Of a stretch of DNA of 64,000 nt, positions 43,013-52,266 are shown in pieces (the stretch's first letter is position 1; every line of letters begins with the position of its first letter). Position numbers and translations under genes: made by a program. Below the pieces are notes generated by a model, which was not told the origin of the DNA, made no database searches, and was given only the letters and a program-made list of their open reading frames with translations. The stretch lies in NCBI RefSeq assembly GCF_003387075.1, contig NZ_QUMQ01000001.1, forward strand, positions 3,596,001 through 3,660,000. Reading direction: 5' to 3'. Origin of the DNA: Asanoa ferruginea (GTDB lineage: Bacteria; Actinomycetota; Actinomycetes; Mycobacteriales; Micromonosporaceae).

Positions 43013-45799
43013 CTATGTGGCCTTGACCTGAACGCCCGGCAAGGCTTGCTCCCGCCCGGTTGCCAGCTTCTGGCGCACCGCGTCGGCGTCGGAGTGGCCG
43101 AGCTCCTCGAAGAGCGCCAGCGCCCGCACCCACGCGTCGCGCGCGTCCGCCGGCCGGTCCGCGGCTGCCCAGGTGTCGCCGAGGTGATCGAGCACGATGC
43201 CTGCCGCGTGCCGGTCGCCGATCTCGTCGAACAGGGCCAGCGCCTGCTCGTAGCAGTCGACCGCCGCTTCGTGCTCGCCCAGGTGGTGGTGTGCGAAGCC
43301 GATGCTGTCCAAGGTGTTCGCCTGCCCGTAGGCGCTGCCGGCCTGTGCGGACAACGCCAGCGCCCGCCGGCAGAACGCGATCGCCTCCTGGTGCTCGCCG
43401 ACCTGCGAGTGGTACCAGCCGATCGCGTTGAGGGCCACGGCCTGCTTGAGCGTGCTGCCGACGCGTTCGTAAAGGGCGAGACTCTGCCGGGCGTGCGGAA
43501 GCGCCTCGCGGGGTCGGTGCCGCCGGTCGAAGAGCATGCTGATGTCGAAATGCGTGTGCGCCCGTCCTTCGTCGTCGGCCAAGGCGGTGAACAGGTCGAG
43601 CGCGGCGAGCAGGTTCGTGTGCGCTTCCTCGTGCCAGCCCAGGTTCGAGCAGGCACCGGCGAGCAGGCGGTGTGCCTGGGCGAGCGCCGGACGGTCGCCC
43701 AGGCGCCGCGTGGACTCGACCGCCTTCCGGGCGACCGCCGCCCAGTCGTGCCAGTGGCCCTGGCGGTCGAAATAAGTGGCCAGGGTCCAGGAGAGCGGGC
43801 CGACGTGTGCGTCGCCCGCGTGCTCGATCGCGGCCAGGAGCACCTGGTGTTCGCGGGAGAACCAGGCCAGTGCGGCCGCCAGGTCGTCGAGCGGCTCGGG
43901 CAGCACCCCCGGCGACGCGGCGGCCAGGGTCAGCGGGTCGCGTTGCGGCGACAGCAATAGCGCCGCGGGGTGCGCCGTGTGCAGATAGTGGTCGAGCAGG
44001 CGGCGCAGGGCCGGCCCGGCGTCGGCGGCGCGCTCGACCGCGAACAGCCGGACGAGGTCGTGCATCCGATACCTACCAACCCGATGCTGGTGTACGAGGT
44101 GCGCGTCGACCAGCTCCCGCAGCAGCGGCCGCACCTCGTCGCACGTCAGCGCCGTCAGGCTGGCCGCGGCGGCCAGGCCGATGTCGGGGCCCGGGGACAC
44201 GCCGAGCAGGGTGAACACCGAGGCCGCCCCCGGCGAGAGCGAAGCGACCGACGTCGCGAGCACGACGCGCAGGCTCGTGCTCGCCTCGTCGCCGTCGAGG
44301 GCGTCGAGCGGGCTGGCCGCGCCGGCCAACTCCGCGGCGATCGACGACAGGTCGAGGTCGGGGTGCAGCGCGGCGCGGGCCGCCACGATCCCGAGAGCGA
44401 GCGGCAGGCCACCGCAGAAGCGCAGGATGTCGGCGACCGCCGCCGGTTCCCGCGCCACCCGCTGGTGGCCCAACTGGCGGGCGACCAGTTCGTGTGCTTC
44501 GTGCTCGGGCAGGATGTCGAGCCGCAGCGGCCGGGCACCGTGGGCCGTGACCAGGGTCGCAAGTTGCCGGCGGCTGGTCACCAGGACCGTGCTCGTGGGC
44601 GTGCCGGGCAGCAACGGTGTCACGGTCGCGGCGTCGGGGGCGTCGTCGAGCACCACCAGCATCCGGCGGTCGGCGATCAGCGTGCGGTAGAGGGCCGCCT
44701 GCGCCTCCGGATCGGCCGGGATGCCGGCCGGTTCGACGCCGAGCGCTTCGAGGAAGCCGCGCACGGCCACGGGCCACGGGACCGGTGTCGCCGTCGGGTC
44801 GAAGCCGCGCAGGTTGGCGTAGAGCTGGCCGTCGGGGTAGTGCGCGGCATTGGTGTGCGCCCAGCGCAGGGCCAGCCAGGTCTTGCCGACGCCGCCTGTG
44901 CCGCCGATCGACGAGATCACCACCGGCGACGCACCGGACCCCGGCCGCACCGCGTCGTCGATGCGGGCCAACTCGGCGGTCCGGCCCGCGAAGACCGCCG
45001 GCGACGCGGGAAGCTGCCTCGGCGTCGGTCCTCCCGCACGCGAAGGGCTCGCGGGCGCGGTGAGCTCCGGGTCACCGGTGAGGATCGACTGGTAGAGGCG
45101 CGCGAGCGGGGCGCTGGGGTCCGTGCCGACCTCGTCGGCCAGCCGGCGTCGCATCTCGTGGAAATGGTCCAGCGCTTCGGCCTGCCTGCCGCACCGGTAG
45201 AGCGCCAGCATCGCCTGTCCGGCGAGGCGTTCGTCCCACGGATGTTGGCCGCTCGCCTCCAGCAGCTCGGTGACCAGCCGGGCATGCTGGCCCGCGCGCA
45301 GCGCGCTGTCATTGAGGTCGAGCGTGGCCGCGATCCGCTCCCGGTCGAGGGTCTCGCGGTAGGCCGCCAGCCACGGTGTGTGCAGCCCGCCGAAGGCTTC
45401 GCCGCGCCAGAGCTCCAGCGCGCGCTCCAGACAGGTGTTGGCGGTCGGGTCGTCGTCGCTCCGGCGGGCCCGCTCGACCAGGTCGCGGAAGCGGTGCAGG
45501 TCGACGCACCTCGGGTCGACCGCCAACAGGTAACCGGCCGGGCGGCGGACGATCTCGGCCTCGCCGGTGCCGGCCAGCGCCTGGCGGAGCCGCGACAGAT
45601 AGCTGCGCAGGGTGGCACTGGCACCGTCCGGCACCTCGTCGCCCCACACCCGCCGCAGCAGGTGTTCGGCCGGGACCGGACGGTTGGGTTCGACCAGCAA
45701 CGCGATCAGGACGGTCTGCTGGCGGGCGTGGCCCGTGTCGATCGGGCGACCGTCGATCTGCACATCGACATCGCCGAGTATCCGGAAGTTAACCGCCAC
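43013..45799 (-). CDS. AfsR/SARP family regulator (OmpR-HTH, BTAD, NB-ARC, TPR)
   Basis: Large regulator of about 928 residues. Order: OmpR-type winged HTH (NFRILGDVDVQIDGR to about 95), bacterial transcriptional activation domain (to about 245), NB-ARC ATPase with Walker A GGTGGVGKTWLAL and Walker B MLVVLDDAPDA, and C-terminal TPR units (ALNAIGWYHSQVGEHQEAIAFC, SIGFAHHHLGEHEAAVDCYEQAL). GTG 45799 is preferred; TTG 45808 is possible. AfsR proteins bind 11-bp-phased direct heptamers; such a triplet lies upstream of the neighbouring RTX gene. Confidence 0.9.
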   Translation of the reverse strand: MAVNFRILGDVDVQIDGRPIDTGHARQQTVLIALLVEPNRPVPAEHLLRRVWGDEVPDGASATLRSYLSRLRQALAGTGEAEIVRRPAGYLLAVDPRCVDLHRFRDLVERARRSDDDPTANTCLERALELWRGEAFGGLHTPWLAAYRETLDRERIAATLDLNDSALRAGQHARLVTELLEASGQHPWDERLAGQAMLALYRCGRQAEALDHFHEMRRRLADEVGTDPSAPLARLYQSILTGDPELTAPASPSRAGGPTPRQLPASPAVFAGRTAELARIDDAVRPGSGASPVVISSIGGTGGVGKTWLALRWAHTNAAHYPDGQLYANLRGFDPTATPVPWPVAVRGFLEALGVEPAGIPADPEAQAALYRTLIADRRMLVVLDDAPDAATVTPLLPGTPTSTVLVTSRRQLATLVTAHGARPLRLDILPEHEAHELVARQLGHQRVAREPAAVADILRFCGGLPLALGIVAARAALHPDLDLSSIAAELAGAASPLDALDGDEASTSLRVVLATSVASLSPGAASVFTLLGVSPGPDIGLAAAASLTALTCDEVRPLLRELVDAHLVHQHRVGRYRMHDLVRLFAVERAADAGPALRRLLDHYLHTAHPAALLLSPQRDPLTLAAASPGVLPEPLDDLAAALAWFSREHQVLLAAIEHAGDAHVGPLSWTLATYFDRQGHWHDWAAVARKAVESTRRLGDRPALAQAHRLLAGACSNLGWHEEAHTNLLAALDLFTALADDEGRAHTHFDISMLFDRRHRPREALPHARQSLALYERVGSTLKQAVALNAIGWYHSQVGEHQEAIAFCRRALALSAQAGSAYGQANTLDSIGFAHHHLGEHEAAVDCYEQALALFDEIGDRHAAGIVLDHLGDTWAAADRPADARDAWVRALALFEELGHSDADAVRQKLATGREQALPGVQVKAT

Positions 45800-45863
45800 G
45801 GCGTACAACGCTAGGTGCCGCGCTCGGGCGGCGAACCCGGCCGACCATCATCCGACAGAGACG

Positions 45864-45897
45864 GGCGTGCCGATCGACTCTCACCGATCGGCACGCC
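45864..45897 (-). terminator. 13-bp-stem terminator after the RTX gene
   Basis: Arms 45864-45876 and 45885-45897 (GGCGTGCCGATCG and its complement) with an eight-base loop. It lies just past the RTX stop and before the AfsR-like start, so the two are separate transcripts. Confidence 0.85.
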
Positions 45898-45902
45898 GCG
45901 GT

Positions 45903-46520
45903 TCAGGGGCAGTTGGTCTGGATCTCCACCGAGGCCCGGCAGTCGTCGGCGACGACGTCTGGACCACCGTCACCGTCGTCGTTGCCCACGCTGCCGACCA
46001 GGATGTCGACGCCCTTGTCGCCGAAGAGGTGATCGTCACCGTTCTCGCCGCGCAGCCGGTCGTCACCGTCGAGGTTGCTCGGCCCGATGAAGCGGTCGCC
46101 GTGCAGCGTGTCGACGCCGCCGTCACCGATGACGGTGTCGTTGCCGAGGTCCCCGTAGATCGTGTCGCCGACGGCACCGCCGTACACGATGTCGTCTCCG
46201 TTTCCGGCCTGGATGTTGTCGCTGCCGTCGCGCCCGCAGATGATGTCGTCGCTGGAACTGCCGACGATCACGTCGGCCGCTGTCGTGCCGATGATGAACT
46301 CCGAGCCGTTGCTGTTGGTGCTGGTGTAGAGCCCGCCGGCGGGAACGAACACCCCGAAGTAGCCGGCCGGCACCGGGGCACCGGAGTAGGGCCCGCAGTC
46401 GCTGGGAACCACGACGACGGCCGCGGACGCGGGCAGCGCCGTGGCGGCAACCCCCACGGCCGCGACGACCATGGCTGCGATCGTGGCGACTGCTCTGATT
46501 CGACGACCAGTGTGTGACAT
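45903..46520 (-). CDS. Secreted protein with RTX-type calcium-binding repeats
   Basis: A 205-residue exported protein. Signal peptide AVATIAAMVVAAVGVAATALPASA; then Gly/Asp nonapeptide-like repeats in tandem: GRDGSDNIQAGNGDDIVYGG, GDTIYGDLGNDTVIGDGGVDTLHGD, GENGDDHLFGDKGVDILVG. These are the GGxGxD calcium beta-roll units; no catalytic domain is attached. Two terminal Cys (DDCRAS, TNCP) and an early Cys could crosslink. ATG 46520 follows GGAGGAGG. Phased heptamers upstream suggest control by the AfsR-like neighbour. Confidence 0.85.
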   Translation of the reverse strand: MSHTGRRIRAVATIAAMVVAAVGVAATALPASAAVVVVPSDCGPYSGAPVPAGYFGVFVPAGGLYTSTNSNGSEFIIGTTAADVIVGSSSDDIICGRDGSDNIQAGNGDDIVYGGAVGDTIYGDLGNDTVIGDGGVDTLHGDRFIGPSNLDGDDRLRGENGDDHLFGDKGVDILVGSVGNDDGDGGPDVVADDCRASVEIQTNCP

Positions 46521-46568
46521 GACGCTTCCTCCTCCACCTATGTGTGAGAGCGAAGCGTGGCCAGCCGG

Positions 46569-46597
46569 CGTTGAACGGACGTGCAACGAACGTTGAG
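46569..46597 (-). promoter_or_regulatory. Three 11-bp-phased heptamers upstream of the RTX gene
   Basis: On the plus strand CGTTGAA (46569), CGTGCAA (46580) and CGTTGAG (46591) repeat at exactly 11 bases; read toward the RTX gene they are CTCAACG, TTGCACG, TTCAACG. The array ends 49 bases before the RTX ATG. The pattern is that of SARP/AfsR binding sites. Confidence 0.5.
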
Positions 46598-46737
46598 GCG
46601 TGCCCTCCGGGGCGGTCGCCGGATCGTCGGATCGTCCATGCAACAAGTAAGAAACCCCATGTGGGCCAGCGTGTCGGGACCTATACCGTCGCACGTGATC
46701 AGGTCAGGTGTGCAACCCGGCCCTGGCCCATGGAGGA

Positions 46738-49209
46738 ATGTTGAGCGCGGAGATACGTCCGGTCGGCGCCGTGGTCCGCGACGCGGACGCGGGTGTGCGG
46801 CTGACCGTGACCTGGCACGGCGAGATCGTCCTCGACCGGATCCCGCTCGGCTTCGCCGTCAACGGCGTCGACGTCGGCACGAATGCCGAACTCGTCCGGG
46901 TTTCGGAGCGCACCGTCCGTGATCGGTTCCGCCTGCGGTCGGGCAAATCCGCTGGAATCCATGCATACGAGCACCACGAGAGCGTGCACACGTTCCGCGC
47001 GGCCGACGGCCTCGAGTGGCAGGTCATCGTGCGGATCGCACGGGACGGTGTGGCGATCCGCTACGCCCTGCCGGCGCTCGACGGCACCGCCCGGATCACC
47101 GGGGACCGCACCGCCGTCACGCTTCCCGCCCAGTCCCGCAACTGGGTGCTCGACTATCAGACCTGGTATGAGACGCCCCGTTTCGGGGTCGACACGGCCG
47201 ACCTGGCGCCGGGCGCCTATGGCTTCCCTTTCCTCACCCGCCTCGACGCCGGGCCGGCGCACATCCTGATCACCGAGTCGGGCATCGACGGCCGGTTCGC
47301 CGGCGCGCACGCGGTCGCCGGCGACCCCGAACCGGACGGCCGCCGGACGCTGCGGTTCACCCTGGCCGACGACAGCGTGGAGGTCGCCCGGGGCGTGGTC
47401 AGCCCGTGGCGCGTCATCCTTGTCGGCACCCTGCCCGACCTCGTGTCCTCGCTGCTGGTCGACGAACTGGCGCCCGCCGTCTCACCCGAGCTCGACGACG
47501 CGACCTGGGTCCGGCCGGGCCGGGCCGCCTGGTCGTGGTGGTCGGACTTCTACTCCGGCGCACAGCTCGACAAGCAGAAACACTTCGTCGACGTCGCCGC
47601 CGACCTCGGCTGGGAGCACCTGCTCATCGACTGCGGCTGGGAGGAGACCTGGGTTCCCGAGATCGTCGCCTACGCCAGCCGCCGCGGGATCCAGGTGCAC
47701 CTGTGGACCATCTGGCGCGATCTCAACAGCCCCGAAGATCTCCGGAAGCTGGCGCTGTGGCGCTCGTGGGGTGTGGCCGGGATCAAGGTCGACTTCATGG
47801 AGTCGGAGTCGAAGGACCGCTACCGCTGGTATGACACGGTGCTCGCGGAGACGGCCCGGCTCGGCCTCATGGTGAACTTCCACGGCTCGGTGATCCCGCG
47901 CGGATGGGCCAGAACCTTTCCACAGGTGATCGGGTACGAAGCGATCCGCGGCGCCGAATATTACGTCTTCTTCGAGGACCAGGCGCTCACCGCGACGCAC
48001 AACGTGATCCAGCCGTTCACCCGCAACGTCGTGGGTGGGATGGACGCCACCCCGGTCGCGTTCGGGGCACCGAACCGCACCACCAGCGACGGCCACGAAC
48101 TCGGACTCTCGGTGGTGTTCGAAGCCGGGATCACCCATTTCGCCGATCATGTCGACGCCTACGCCAGCCGTCCGCTGGTGGCCCGCTTCCTGTCGGAACT
48201 GGCACCGGTCTGGGACGAAACGGTGCTGCTGGCCGGCGACCCCGACAGCCACGCGGTCATCGCCCGCCGGGCCGGGGACCGCTGGTTCATCGGGTGCATC
48301 GCCGCTGGGGACGCCCGCACGATCCAGGTGCCGCTGGAACGGCTTTCGGTCGGCCAGGACGCCCAGGTGTGGATCGTCGGCGACGCGGTTCCCGCTTCTG
48401 GCCTGGCCGAGAGCACCGTTGCCGCCACCGACGCCTTCTCCGTCGCGGTGGCTCGCGACGGCGGCTTCGTCGCTGTCGTGGCACCGGCCGGCACCGAGCT
48501 GTTCCGCAGCGCGCCCCGGCCGCACCACCCCGCGCCAGCGGTGCACCCGGCGGTCGCCGAGATCGGCGCGGACGGGACCGCGGCGCTGGCCACTGACGCG
48601 GGAGCGCGCCTGCGGCTTCCAGCCGGCTGGTCGGCCGACCGTCGCGGCGAGACCTGGGTCATCCGGCCGGACTCGTCGCTGCGGCCCGGGCAACTCGGGG
48701 TGGTCACCGTCGAGCAGGACGGCGACGGCCAGGTTCCCGGGGTCGCGCACGCCCGAGTCGTGTGCCCGCTGACGCCGGGCGAGCACGCGCTGTCAGAGCT
48801 GCCGATGCTCTCGTTCGTCAACGCCGACGGTCCGGTCGAGCGCGACCAGTCGAATGGGGGCGGAAACCCTCGCGACGGGCAGCCGATGCGGGTCGCGGGT
48901 CAGCGGTTCGACCGCGGCCTGGGCACCGCACCGGCATCCGAGGCCCGCTTCCACCTCGGCGGCAGGGCCGAGACATTCGCCGGCGCCGTGGGCGTCGACG
49001 ACGAGTCGACCGGGCGGGCCAGGGTCAGTGTGCTCGCCGACGGGCACGAGGTCTTCGCCGCCGTCGTCGAGGCGGGCAAGCCCGTCACGACCTTCAACCT
49101 TGCGATCCACGGGGTACGCACGCTCTGCCTGCGCGGCGAAACCGTTGCGCCCGAGGACATCGGCGTGCACGTCGACTGGGTCGACACCACCATCCACGTC
49201 CCTTCCTGA
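46738..49209 (+). CDS. Glycoside hydrolase family 97 protein with C-terminal NPCBM domain
   Basis: An 823-residue GH97 enzyme. N-terminal beta-sandwich (20-260), catalytic barrel with AAWSWWSDF, LLIDCGWEETW, GIKVDFMESESK and GYEAIRGAEYYVF, then C-terminal beta domains and an NPCBM/NEW3-type module (RFDRGLGTAPASEARFHLGG). The Asp in KVDF matches the nucleophile of the retaining alpha-galactosidase subgroup, not the inverting SusB-type glucosidases. No signal peptide is evident. A CTATACC box at 46681-46687 may be the promoter. First gene of the alpha-galactoside operon; start ATG 46738 or TTG 46741. Confidence 0.88.
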   Translation: MLSAEIRPVGAVVRDADAGVRLTVTWHGEIVLDRIPLGFAVNGVDVGTNAELVRVSERTVRDRFRLRSGKSAGIHAYEHHESVHTFRAADGLEWQVIVRIARDGVAIRYALPALDGTARITGDRTAVTLPAQSRNWVLDYQTWYETPRFGVDTADLAPGAYGFPFLTRLDAGPAHILITESGIDGRFAGAHAVAGDPEPDGRRTLRFTLADDSVEVARGVVSPWRVILVGTLPDLVSSLLVDELAPAVSPELDDATWVRPGRAAWSWWSDFYSGAQLDKQKHFVDVAADLGWEHLLIDCGWEETWVPEIVAYASRRGIQVHLWTIWRDLNSPEDLRKLALWRSWGVAGIKVDFMESESKDRYRWYDTVLAETARLGLMVNFHGSVIPRGWARTFPQVIGYEAIRGAEYYVFFEDQALTATHNVIQPFTRNVVGGMDATPVAFGAPNRTTSDGHELGLSVVFEAGITHFADHVDAYASRPLVARFLSELAPVWDETVLLAGDPDSHAVIARRAGDRWFIGCIAAGDARTIQVPLERLSVGQDAQVWIVGDAVPASGLAESTVAATDAFSVAVARDGGFVAVVAPAGTELFRSAPRPHHPAPAVHPAVAEIGADGTAALATDAGARLRLPAGWSADRRGETWVIRPDSSLRPGQLGVVTVEQDGDGQVPGVAHARVVCPLTPGEHALSELPMLSFVNADGPVERDQSNGGGNPRDGQPMRVAGQRFDRGLGTAPASEARFHLGGRAETFAGAVGVDDESTGRARVSVLADGHEVFAAVVEAGKPVTTFNLAIHGVRTLCLRGETVAPEDIGVHVDWVDTTIHVPS

Positions 49210-49239
49210 AATCCCCTTCCCCTTCATCAGAGGAGCACC

Positions 49240-50505
49240 ATGAAACGTAGGTGGATCGCCGCCACGGCCGTGGCCGCGGCGGTAACCCTGCTTACCGCCT
49301 GCTCTGGGCAATCCGACGACGCGTCCGGTGAGTCAGGTGAGAAGGTCACCCTCACATACGCGAACTGGAGCGAGGACCAGACTCCGGCGATGCAGCAGAT
49401 CGCCGACGAGTTCCAGAAGGCGAACCCCAACATCACCATCAAGGTGCAGACGCTGCCGTGGACGGAATACTGGTCGACGCTCCAGGTCGGCGCCGCCGGC
49501 GGCACCGCGCCGGACGCCTTCTGGATGCTGGCCGACCACTTCCGCGAATATGCCAAGGGCGGTCAGCTGCTCGACCTGTCCGACACGGTGAAGTCGAACA
49601 ACATCGACGTCAGCGCGTACCCCAAGGCGGTTTCGGACTCCTACACCTACGACGGGAAGCTCTTCGCTCTGCCGAAGGACTTCGACACCAACGGCATCTG
49701 GTACAACAAGGCGCTGTTCGACGCCGCGGGCGTGAAGTATCCCGATGACACCTGGACCTGGCAGGACGCGCAGGAAGCGGCCAAGAAGCTGACCGACCCG
49801 GCCAAGGGCGTGTGGGGCATCGCGGCGCCGATCGACGGGCAGGGCGGCTTCTACAACACGATCCTCCAGGCCGGCGGCTCCATCATCAACGCCGACGGCA
49901 GCGCGTCTGACTTCGGCAGCCCGGCCGGCGTCGAAGGCCTCAAGTTCTGGACCGACCTCCAGGCGGCCAAGGCGTCGCCGACGCTCGAGCAGTTGTCGGA
50001 CACCGAGGCGGTCTCGATGTTCGAGAACCAGAAGGTCGCCATGTATTTCTCGGGCGCCTACTGGGCGCTGCGGTTCCACAACGACGCCGCGCTGAAGGGC
50101 AAGGTCGACGTCGCGCCGCTGCCGCAGGGTGTCAAGCGCGCCACCGTCACGAGCGGGATCGGCAACGCGGGCTACGCCGGCAGCAAGCACCCGGCCGAGC
50201 TCAAGAAGTTCCTCGCCTTCCTCGGCGGCACGAAGGCAGCGGAAATCCAGGCGGCCACGGGTACGGTGCTCCCCGCTTACAAGGGAACGCAGCAGCCGTG
50301 GCTCGACTCGATGCCGGAATACCACCTCAAGGTCTTCATCGACGCCATCGACTACAGCGTTCCGCTGCCGGTCGCGGGCAACGCGTCGGAATGGCAGGGG
50401 CTCGCCGCGCAATACCTCGGCCCGGCGTGGAGCGGTAAGAAGTCCGTCCAGGACGCGGCCAACGAGTACCAGGCCGCCGTCGACAAGGTCCTCGCCAAGA
50501 AATGA
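49240..50505 (+). CDS. Sugar ABC transporter substrate-binding lipoprotein
   Basis: Family-1 extracellular solute-binding protein of 421 residues. Signal peptide with lipobox LLTACSG, so it is tethered to the membrane outside. Fold features: VTLTYANWSEDQTPAMQQIADEFQKANPNI, GTAPDAFWMLADHF and GGTKAAEIQAATGTVLPA. The surrounding GH97 and GH36 genes point to alpha-galactosides (melibiose, raffinose or similar) as ligands. Overlaps the first permease by four bases. Confidence 0.93.
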   Translation: MKRRWIAATAVAAAVTLLTACSGQSDDASGESGEKVTLTYANWSEDQTPAMQQIADEFQKANPNITIKVQTLPWTEYWSTLQVGAAGGTAPDAFWMLADHFREYAKGGQLLDLSDTVKSNNIDVSAYPKAVSDSYTYDGKLFALPKDFDTNGIWYNKALFDAAGVKYPDDTWTWQDAQEAAKKLTDPAKGVWGIAAPIDGQGGFYNTILQAGGSIINADGSASDFGSPAGVEGLKFWTDLQAAKASPTLEQLSDTEAVSMFENQKVAMYFSGAYWALRFHNDAALKGKVDVAPLPQGVKRATVTSGIGNAGYAGSKHPAELKKFLAFLGGTKAAEIQAATGTVLPAYKGTQQPWLDSMPEYHLKVFIDAIDYSVPLPVAGNASEWQGLAAQYLGPAWSGKKSVQDAANEYQAAVDKVLAKK

Positions 50506-51431
50506 CAGACCTGGCAACGAAGCCTTTGCGGCGGCCGACCGGCCGCCGCAAAGGCGTCACCAAGCCCAGCGGCTGGTGGGGCCTGGCGTTCGTCGCACCG
50601 GCGACGATCGGCTTGCTCGTGCTGTATGTGTGGCCGTTCCTGTCGACGCTGATCGACAGCTTCCAGGACGTGCCGGCGTTCGGGCCGGCGACCTTTGTCG
50701 GCGTCGACAACTACACGGCCCTGGTTCACGACCCGGAGTTCTGGAAGGCGTTCGGCAACTCGGCGCTCTATACCGCCATCGCCCTTGTCGGCGTGCCCGT
50801 CGCCATCGCGCTGGCCGCGCTGATCGAGCAGGTCGGCCGGGGGCGCGCGATCTACCGGGTGCTCTTCTTCCTGCCCGTGGTCACCTTGCCCGTCGCGATC
50901 GGCATGGTGTGGCGGTTCATCTACAACGGCGACTTCGGGCTCCTCAACACCGTGTTGTCCTGGGTCGGCATCGACGGCCAGTTCTGGGTGGCTGACCCGC
51001 GGTTCACGATCTACGCGTTCGGCGTCGTCGGCATCTGGATGGGCCTCGGCATCAACCTGATCATTCTCGGTGCCGGCCTACAGGCCATCCCCAAGGCTGT
51101 GTATGAAGCGTCCGCATTGGACGGTGCCGGCCGGGTACGGCAGTTCTTCCGGATCACCCTGCCGCTGCTGAGCCCGAGCATCTTCTTCGTCACGGTGCTG
51201 ACCGTGATCGGCGCGCTGCAGATGTTCGACCTGAACTTCATCATGTTGCGCGGGGTGAACAACACGGCGCTGGCCGACTCGAAGACGATCGTCTACCTCT
51301 TCTACGAGAAGGCGTTCGTCCAGTTCCACCAGGGCTACGGCGCCGCGATCGCGGTCGTGCTCCTGGTCGTCATCATGATTGCGACGGCGCTCCAGTTCCG
51401 TCTCCAGAAATCCTGGGTCTTCTATGACTGA
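50502..51431 (+). CDS. Sugar ABC transporter permease (MalF/UgpA type)
   Basis: Six-segment inner-membrane permease, 309 residues, first of a heterodimer for the upstream binding protein. The EAA loop reads YEASALDGAGRVRQFFRITLPLLSP. A basic N-terminal tail (LRRPTGRRKGVTK) precedes the first helix. No ATPase gene is in the operon, as usual for actinobacterial sugar transporters that share an MsiK-type ATPase. Confidence 0.94.
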   Translation: MTDLATKPLRRPTGRRKGVTKPSGWWGLAFVAPATIGLLVLYVWPFLSTLIDSFQDVPAFGPATFVGVDNYTALVHDPEFWKAFGNSALYTAIALVGVPVAIALAALIEQVGRGRAIYRVLFFLPVVTLPVAIGMVWRFIYNGDFGLLNTVLSWVGIDGQFWVADPRFTIYAFGVVGIWMGLGINLIILGAGLQAIPKAVYEASALDGAGRVRQFFRITLPLLSPSIFFVTVLTVIGALQMFDLNFIMLRGVNNTALADSKTIVYLFYEKAFVQFHQGYGAAIAVVLLVVIMIATALQFRLQKSWVFYD

Positions 51432-52266
51432 ATCCATCGTCCGGCGCGGGAAAGCTCAGCGGCGTTGGCACCTACACCTGATCCTCGCCATCGCGGCCGC
51501 CATCATGGTGGTGCCGTTCGTCTGGCAGATCCTCACCGTGTTCAAGTCGACCGCCGAGGTGACCAGGATCCCGCCGACGATCCTGCCGCACGGCTACAGC
51601 CTGCACTCGTTCGAGACGTTCTTCGCGACGGTGCCGTTCTGGTCGATGTTCGCCGTCTCCGTCGGTGCGCTCGTCCTGCGGGTCGGCGGCCAGGTCATCG
51701 TCGCCGCGCTCGCCGGCTACGCGTTCGCGCGCATCCCGTTCCGCGGCCGGGGGGTGCTCCTCGGGGTGTTCCTGGCCATGCTGATGGTGCCGAGCCAGCT
51801 CTTCCTGATCGGCCAATACGGGCTCATCCGTGACCTGAAGCTGCTCGACACCCTGCCGGCGCTGGCCATCCCCGGTCTCTTCTCCGCGTTCGGCACGTTC
51901 CTGATGCGGCAGGCGTTCCGCACCATGCCCAACGACTACGAGGAGGCGGCCCGGCTCGACGGCGCCAACCCGCTTCAGGTCTTCTGGCACATCATGCTGC
52001 CGATGGCCCGGCCGACCGTCGCCGCCCTCGCCGTGCTGACCGGGCTCTACTCGTGGAACGACCTGCTCTGGCCGCTCATCGTCTCGCCGTCGGGGGAGAA
52101 CCGACCGCTGTCGGTGGGCCTCGCGGGTTTGCAGGGTCAGTTCGGCACGGACTATCCGACGCTGATGGCCGGCGCGTTCGTGTGTTCGATACCGCTGGTC
52201 GCGGTGTTCCTGTTTCTGCAACGGCAGTTCTTCGCGGGCATCGCGGGAAGTGGGATCAAGGGATGA
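51424..52266 (+). CDS. Sugar ABC transporter permease (MalG/UgpE type)
   Basis: Second permease, 280 residues, six segments. EAA loop: YEEAARLDGANPLQVFWHIMLPMARP. ATG 51424 lies eight bases inside the preceding gene; the stop overlaps the GH36 ATG (ATGA at 52263). Completes the importer. Confidence 0.94.
   Translation: MTESIVRRGKAQRRWHLHLILAIAAAIMVVPFVWQILTVFKSTAEVTRIPPTILPHGYSLHSFETFFATVPFWSMFAVSVGALVLRVGGQVIVAALAGYAFARIPFRGRGVLLGVFLAMLMVPSQLFLIGQYGLIRDLKLLDTLPALAIPGLFSAFGTFLMRQAFRTMPNDYEEAARLDGANPLQVFWHIMLPMARPTVAALAVLTGLYSWNDLLWPLIVSPSGENRPLSVGLAGLQGQFGTDYPTLMAGAFVCSIPLVAVFLFLQRQFFAGIAGSGIKG

Noticed and set aside
45950-46260. Short-period repeats that could look like a minisatellite or CRISPR
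   Set aside because: They are codons of Gly/Asp-rich RTX repeats in an intact secreted protein, with no fixed spacers.
46610-46640. GGATCGTC direct repeat upstream of the GH97 gene
   Set aside because: Only two adjacent short copies, no dyad and no link to the AraC site; chance in high-GC DNA is likely.
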